DNA from: Streptomyces sp. NBC_01294
Lineage (GTDB): Bacteria; Actinomycetota; Actinomycetes; Streptomycetales; Streptomycetaceae
Reading direction: 5' to 3'
Length of the DNA: 64,000 bases
Assembly (NCBI RefSeq): GCF_035917235.1
Contig: NZ_CP108423.1
Coordinates: 3,971,001-4,035,000 of the forward strand
Shown here one piece after another: positions 60,781-64,000 of the stretch. The notes under the pieces are model-generated. The model was not told the DNA's origin and ran no database searches. It saw nothing but the letters and a program-made list of their open reading frames with translations. The position numbers and the translations under genes were made by a program. The first letter of the stretch is position 1. Every line of letters begins with the position of its first letter.

Positions 60781-61601
60781 CGGTGTCGTATCTCCTGAGT
60801 GCAGCATTTGACCGCGCCGCCGGCCTTCAGCAGTTCCGACATGTCCACGCCGTGCGGCTCGAAGCCGCGTGCGCGCAGCTCATCGATCAGGTCCGTGGCG
60901 GTCTCCGTCAGGACCACGTTCAGTCCGTCGCTCACCGCGTTCAGACCGAAGGCCTCGGCATCGTCCCGGGTGGCGAGGATCGCGTCCGGGTACAGCTCCC
61001 GCAGCACCTCCCTGCTCTCTTCGGAGAAGGCGGCGGGGTAGTACGCCACCAGGTCGTCGTCGAGGACGCACAGCGCGGTGTCCAGGTGGTAGAAGCGCGG
61101 GTCGGTCAGGGTCAGGCCGACCACCGGAAGGCCGAAGAACGCGCGGAGCTCCTCGTGTGCGACGGGGTCGCTGCGGAATCCCGCGCCGGCCAGGACGCGC
61201 CGGCCGGCCGGGGCGAAGTCCCCCTCGCCCTCGTTGACGTGTTCCGGGACGAGGACCTCGCCGTAGCCGCGGTCCGCGAACCAGGCGCGGTACGCGTCGG
61301 CCTCGGCGGCCCGCTCCTGGTGGCGGAACTTCGCGATCAGCACCTTGTCGTCGATCACCGTGGCGCCGTTGGCGGAGAACACCATGTCCGGCAGGCCCTC
61401 GACCGGGTCGATGTACGAGACCTCGTGTCCGAAGCCGAGGTACAGGTCCCGAATCCGCTCCCACTGGGCCAGCGCGAGGCCCGCGTCCATCGGCTTGTCC
61501 GGGTTCATCCACGGGTTGATCGCGTAGCTCACCTCGAAGTGGGTGGGCCGGCACATCAGGTAGTACCGCTTCGTGGACCGCCGCTCCGTCGGCTCAGCCA
61601 T
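60777..61601 (-). CDS. DDAH-like hydrolase (guanidine-modifying family)
   Basis: 274 aa of the dimethylarginine dimethylaminohydrolase/arginine deiminase superfamily. Conserved points are VSYIDPVEGLPDMVFSANGA (substrate Asp and Asn), HVNEGEGDF, catalytic His in DPRFYHLDTALCVL near residue 170, and nucleophile Cys in GAVKCCTQEIR near 267. It hydrolyses a guanidine (methylarginine, hydroxyarginine or arginine-like) or acts on a related substrate. It overlaps the upstream ATP-grasp gene by 8 bp and the downstream gene by 4 bp. Probably supplies or tailors an arginine-derived building block. Confidence 0.85.
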   Translation of the reverse strand: MAEPTERRSTKRYYLMCRPTHFEVSYAINPWMNPDKPMDAGLALAQWERIRDLYLGFGHEVSYIDPVEGLPDMVFSANGATVIDDKVLIAKFRHQERAAEADAYRAWFADRGYGEVLVPEHVNEGEGDFAPAGRRVLAGAGFRSDPVAHEELRAFFGLPVVGLTLTDPRFYHLDTALCVLDDDLVAYYPAAFSEESREVLRELYPDAILATRDDAEAFGLNAVSDGLNVVLTETATDLIDELRARGFEPHGVDMSELLKAGGAVKCCTQEIRHR

Positions 61602-62847
61602 GTTCCGGCCTCATCTCCGTACGGATGCGGGTGGCCAGGACGTGGGCCGTGGTCAGCGCCTCCGTCAGGGAGGTGCCGGTGGCCCCGAGGAAGCCGAGGA
61701 TGGTGTTGCCCGCCGGCGGCCGCTTGACGACGGTCCCCGGCCCGGCCGTGATCTTGAGGAAGAACACCGCGGGGTCCTCGGCGACGTCGGCCGGCACCTC
61801 GATCGACTCGACCGTGCCCGCCCCGCTGATCAGGCACATCGCGGCGGTGTGCACGGACGTCGGCGCGTAGTGCGAGACGTCGGGCCGGGTGCCCCGGGCC
61901 ACGTCCACCACGCACTGGATGGGGTCGTGGCCCGCGCTGATCCGTGCCATGTGGTCGAGACCGCCGCCGCCGGGACGGATCGCGATCTCCAGGATGAACG
62001 GCTTGCCCTGGTGGAACCTCACCTCGGCGTGCAGCACCGACCGGCGCAGTCCCTGGGCGTGCGCCGCGTCCCGGACCACCTCGTGGACGGCGGCCACCTG
62101 CTCGGGGGTCAGGGAGCTCGGCGCGTGGTGGACGTCGTCGTCGAAGGTCCCGCTCTCGACGGTGATCCGGTCCACGATGGAGCCGAGGTACACCTCGTCG
62201 TCCCAGGCCAGCGCCTCGATGAGGTGCTCGTGGCCGTCGAGGTAGCCCTCGATGATGATCCCGTTCGGCCCCAGGTCCAGGCCGTCCGCCTCCATCAGCG
62301 CCCAGGACATGGTCTCGATGCCCCGGGTGGCGTCCTCGAAGCGGGCGCGCATCTCCTCGGCGTCGTCGACCTTGAACACGAAGTTGCTGGCCGCGCCCAG
62401 GGTCGGCTTGAGGATCAGCGGGTAGCCCAGCTCCGCGCCGGCGGCCACCGCGGCCTCGGCGTCGGGGGCGTAGCGGAAGCCGGGGTGGGCCGCGCCGCCG
62501 CGCTCGTGCGCCTGGCGCATCAGCAGCTTGTTGCGGCTGGTCCGGGCGGCTTCGAACCCGATGGTCGGCAGTCCCAGCGCGTCGGCGACGACCGCGACCG
62601 TGACGACCCCGGACTCCGAGAAGGTCAGGACCCCTTCGAACTCCTCCTCCGCGTGCCAGACCTTGGCGGCCGTGACGATGTCCTCGATGTGCTTGGATCC
62701 GGCGATCCGGTAGCGCTCCGCGTCCCAGAAGTCCTCGGTGCCCAGGCCGTTGAGCACGTAGACCTGTGCTCCGCGGTCCTGGATCTGCTGGTAGCGGGAG
62801 ACGTAGTAGGTGGCGTTCTGGCTGGCCTCGATGGCGAGCAGCTTCAT
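61594..62847 (-). CDS. ATP-grasp ligase
   Basis: 417 aa, second full ATP-grasp of the operon. MKLLAIEASQNATYYVSRYQ start, GVLTFSESGVVTVAVVADALG, RNKLLMRQAHERG, ATP site YPLILKPTLGAASNFVF and metal site FILEIAIRPGGGGLDHMARI near 300 (E-x-x-x-R in place of E-x-N-x-R). C-terminal region with PPAGNTILGFLGATG as in BacD/carbamoyl-phosphate-like amino acid ligases. ATG 62847, 14 bp after the MFS gene stop. It differs enough from the ligase at 56899 to suggest a different substrate pair. Confidence 0.85.
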   Translation of the reverse strand: MKLLAIEASQNATYYVSRYQQIQDRGAQVYVLNGLGTEDFWDAERYRIAGSKHIEDIVTAAKVWHAEEEFEGVLTFSESGVVTVAVVADALGLPTIGFEAARTSRNKLLMRQAHERGGAAHPGFRYAPDAEAAVAAGAELGYPLILKPTLGAASNFVFKVDDAEEMRARFEDATRGIETMSWALMEADGLDLGPNGIIIEGYLDGHEHLIEALAWDDEVYLGSIVDRITVESGTFDDDVHHAPSSLTPEQVAAVHEVVRDAAHAQGLRRSVLHAEVRFHQGKPFILEIAIRPGGGGLDHMARISAGHDPIQCVVDVARGTRPDVSHYAPTSVHTAAMCLISGAGTVESIEVPADVAEDPAVFFLKITAGPGTVVKRPPAGNTILGFLGATGTSLTEALTTAHVLATRIRTEMRPEHG

Positions 62848-62861
62848 CTCCGGTTCCCCCC

Positions 62862-64000
62862 TCAGACCTTGGCCGGGACCGGCTCGGCGACCACGGTCTC
62901 GGTGTCGGAGGCGGCGGACTCGGCGACCGGAGCGGCCTGCTCGGCGGCGGCGGCAGCCGCGACCTCGCGGTCGTGCTTGCGCAGGGAGATGACGGTGACG
63001 GTCGCGATGAGGGCCGTGAGCACGGACAGGGCGTAGAAGCCGTTGCGGACGTGGGTGGCGTCGACCAGGAGCGAGATCAGGACGACGGCCGTGGTGCCGG
63101 CCGCGAGGCCGAAGGCGTTGGTGGCGCCGAACACGAAGCCCGTGCGCTCCTCGGGCGCCGCGCTCATCAGGGCCGTACGGGCCGAGATGCGGGCCACGCA
63201 GAAGGCGATCGCCGCGAACGGGATGACGGCCATCATCGAGTAGAGGTGGATCGATTCCAGGACCAGGAGGACGGAGAAGGCGAGGTAGCCGATCAGGGCC
63301 GTCTTCAGGACGGTCGCCTTGGCGCTCAGCTTCTTGAAGGCCCACGCCGCGAACAGCGCGCCGATCCCGAACAGCGCGTCGACGATGCCGAGGTAGCCGG
63401 CGTTGGACTTGAAGCCCTCGATGACCAGGACCAGCATGATGCTGTTGCCGACGATGATCACGATGTTGCCGATGATGTAGAGCACCGCGAGGCGGGCCAG
63501 CGGGGCGCGGGCACTGGACAGCTTGGCGGCGGCGGCCGCCGCGGCCTTGGCCGCGGCCTCCGGGGCGCTGAGGACCACGTCGGCCGGACGGCGGCCCATG
63601 AAGAACAGCAGGGCGGCCGAGAGGAGGAAGGTGATGGCGTTGAAGTAGAACAGCGAGGTGGTGCCGACCCAGACGATCACCCAGCCGCCGAGGGCCGCCG
63701 AGGCGAGCGTGCCGCCCTGGATGGCGATCTCCGCGTTGCCGTTGAACTGGGCGAGCCGGGCCTCGGGGATGCGCTCCTTGATCAGGGCGTTGCTGGCCGG
63801 GAAGAAGAGCGCGGCCGAGATCGACAGGACGAAGCTGGCGACGTAGCTGACCGTGGACGGGTCACCGCCGAGGGCCAGCCAGATCGGCAGGCCGATCGCC
63901 GCGGCCGCACTGGCCAGGTCCGAGATCATCGCCAGCGTGCGGCGGTCGAAGCGGTCGGCGAGCTTGCCGAAGAAGAGGGAGAGCGCCACCTGCGGAATGG
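62862..64000 (-). CDS. MFS transporter (5' part beyond the window)
   Basis: At least 375 codons; the start lies outside the window. Repeated hydrophobic helices and the MFS loop motif GKLADRFDRRTLAMISD near the visible N-terminus. The segment FFPASNALIKERIPEARLAQ is typical of MFS drug/siderophore exporters of the enterobactin exporter/TetA-like group. Ala-rich C-terminal tail. It is followed 14 bp later by the ATP-grasp gene in the same direction, so it is likely the exporter or self-resistance pump of the cluster. Confidence 0.85.
   Translation of the reverse strand, partial: IPQVALSLFFGKLADRFDRRTLAMISDLASAAAAIGLPIWLALGGDPSTVSYVASFVLSISAALFFPASNALIKERIPEARLAQFNGNAEIAIQGGTLASAALGGWVIVWVGTTSLFYFNAITFLLSAALLFFMGRRPADVVLSAPEAAAKAAAAAAAKLSSARAPLARLAVLYIIGNIVIIVGNSIMLVLVIEGFKSNAGYLGIVDALFGIGALFAAWAFKKLSAKATVLKTALIGYLAFSVLLVLESIHLYSMMAVIPFAAIAFCVARISARTALMSAAPEERTGFVFGATNAFGLAAGTTAVVLISLLVDATHVRNGFYALSVLTALIATVTVISLRKHDREVAAAAAAEQAAPVAESAASDTETVVAEPVPAKV

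Overview
The window is high-GC actinobacterial DNA, almost certainly the core chromosome of a Streptomyces or close relative. The evidence is strong third-position GC bias, frequent GTG starts, and 1- or 4-base gene overlaps. Two perfect copies of the streptomycete ParB site GTTTCACGTGAAAC lie at 2371 and 27903, and DnaA-box-like 9-mers lie at 10571, 15305 and 45193-45256. The block tRNA-Leu / fhaA-fhaB-pstP-ftsW-pbpA-pknB / sortases-pabA / crgA / rhomboid / cyclophilin sits near oriC in known Streptomyces chromosomes, so the window is read as origin-proximal. No assembly or database was consulted.

Layout. 0.1-4.5 kb: molybdenum cofactor genes (mobA-like, moeA), a K+ channel with an RCK domain, and a quinone oxidoreductase. 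4.8-7.0 kb: a frameshifted GNAT gene and an IS200/IS605-type element with a ruined tnpA and an intact tnpB, whose right end abuts bkdC. 7-11.2 kb: branched-chain 2-oxoacid dehydrogenase genes bkdA-bkdB-bkdC and a divergent Lrp/AsnC regulator. 11.4-26.5 kb: a secreted three-module protein, then a split phenylacetate catabolic locus (TetR/PaaR-like regulator, paaH-like dehydrogenase, paaN, and paaABCDE), interspersed with MerR, membrane protein, TrmH-type methyltransferase and HTTM/DUF5819 genes, ending with an acyl-CoA dehydrogenase. A shared 15-bp operator-like palindrome precedes paaH/paaN and paaA and, with one change, the bkd operon. This suggests one regulator for aromatic and branched-chain acid catabolism.

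26.5-48.4 kb: housekeeping and cell-envelope genes: rhodanese, J-domain-like protein, DUF2252, a two-component system, tRNA-Leu(CAG), the FHA/phosphatase/FtsW/PBP/PknB signalling cluster, three class E sortases around a pabA/trpG glutaminase and a 58-residue membrane peptide, DUF881, crgA, rhomboid protease, cyclophilin, DUF5324 and a LysM protein.

48.5-64 kb: accessory DNA. It holds an ATP-grasp-like gene, a tiny exported peptide, and two divergent STAND (NB-ARC) regulators, one AfsR/SARP type and one XRE type. A compact leftward operon follows, at least nine genes and running off the right edge: MFS exporter, two ATP-grasp ligases, a DDAH-like guanidine hydrolase, a small conserved protein, a family-5 solute-binding protein without an export signal, a YbaK-like aminoacyl-tRNA deacylase, an FAD amine oxidase and a YjbR-type protein. 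It looks like an undescribed pathway for a small peptide or modified amino acid and is the best candidate for novelty here.
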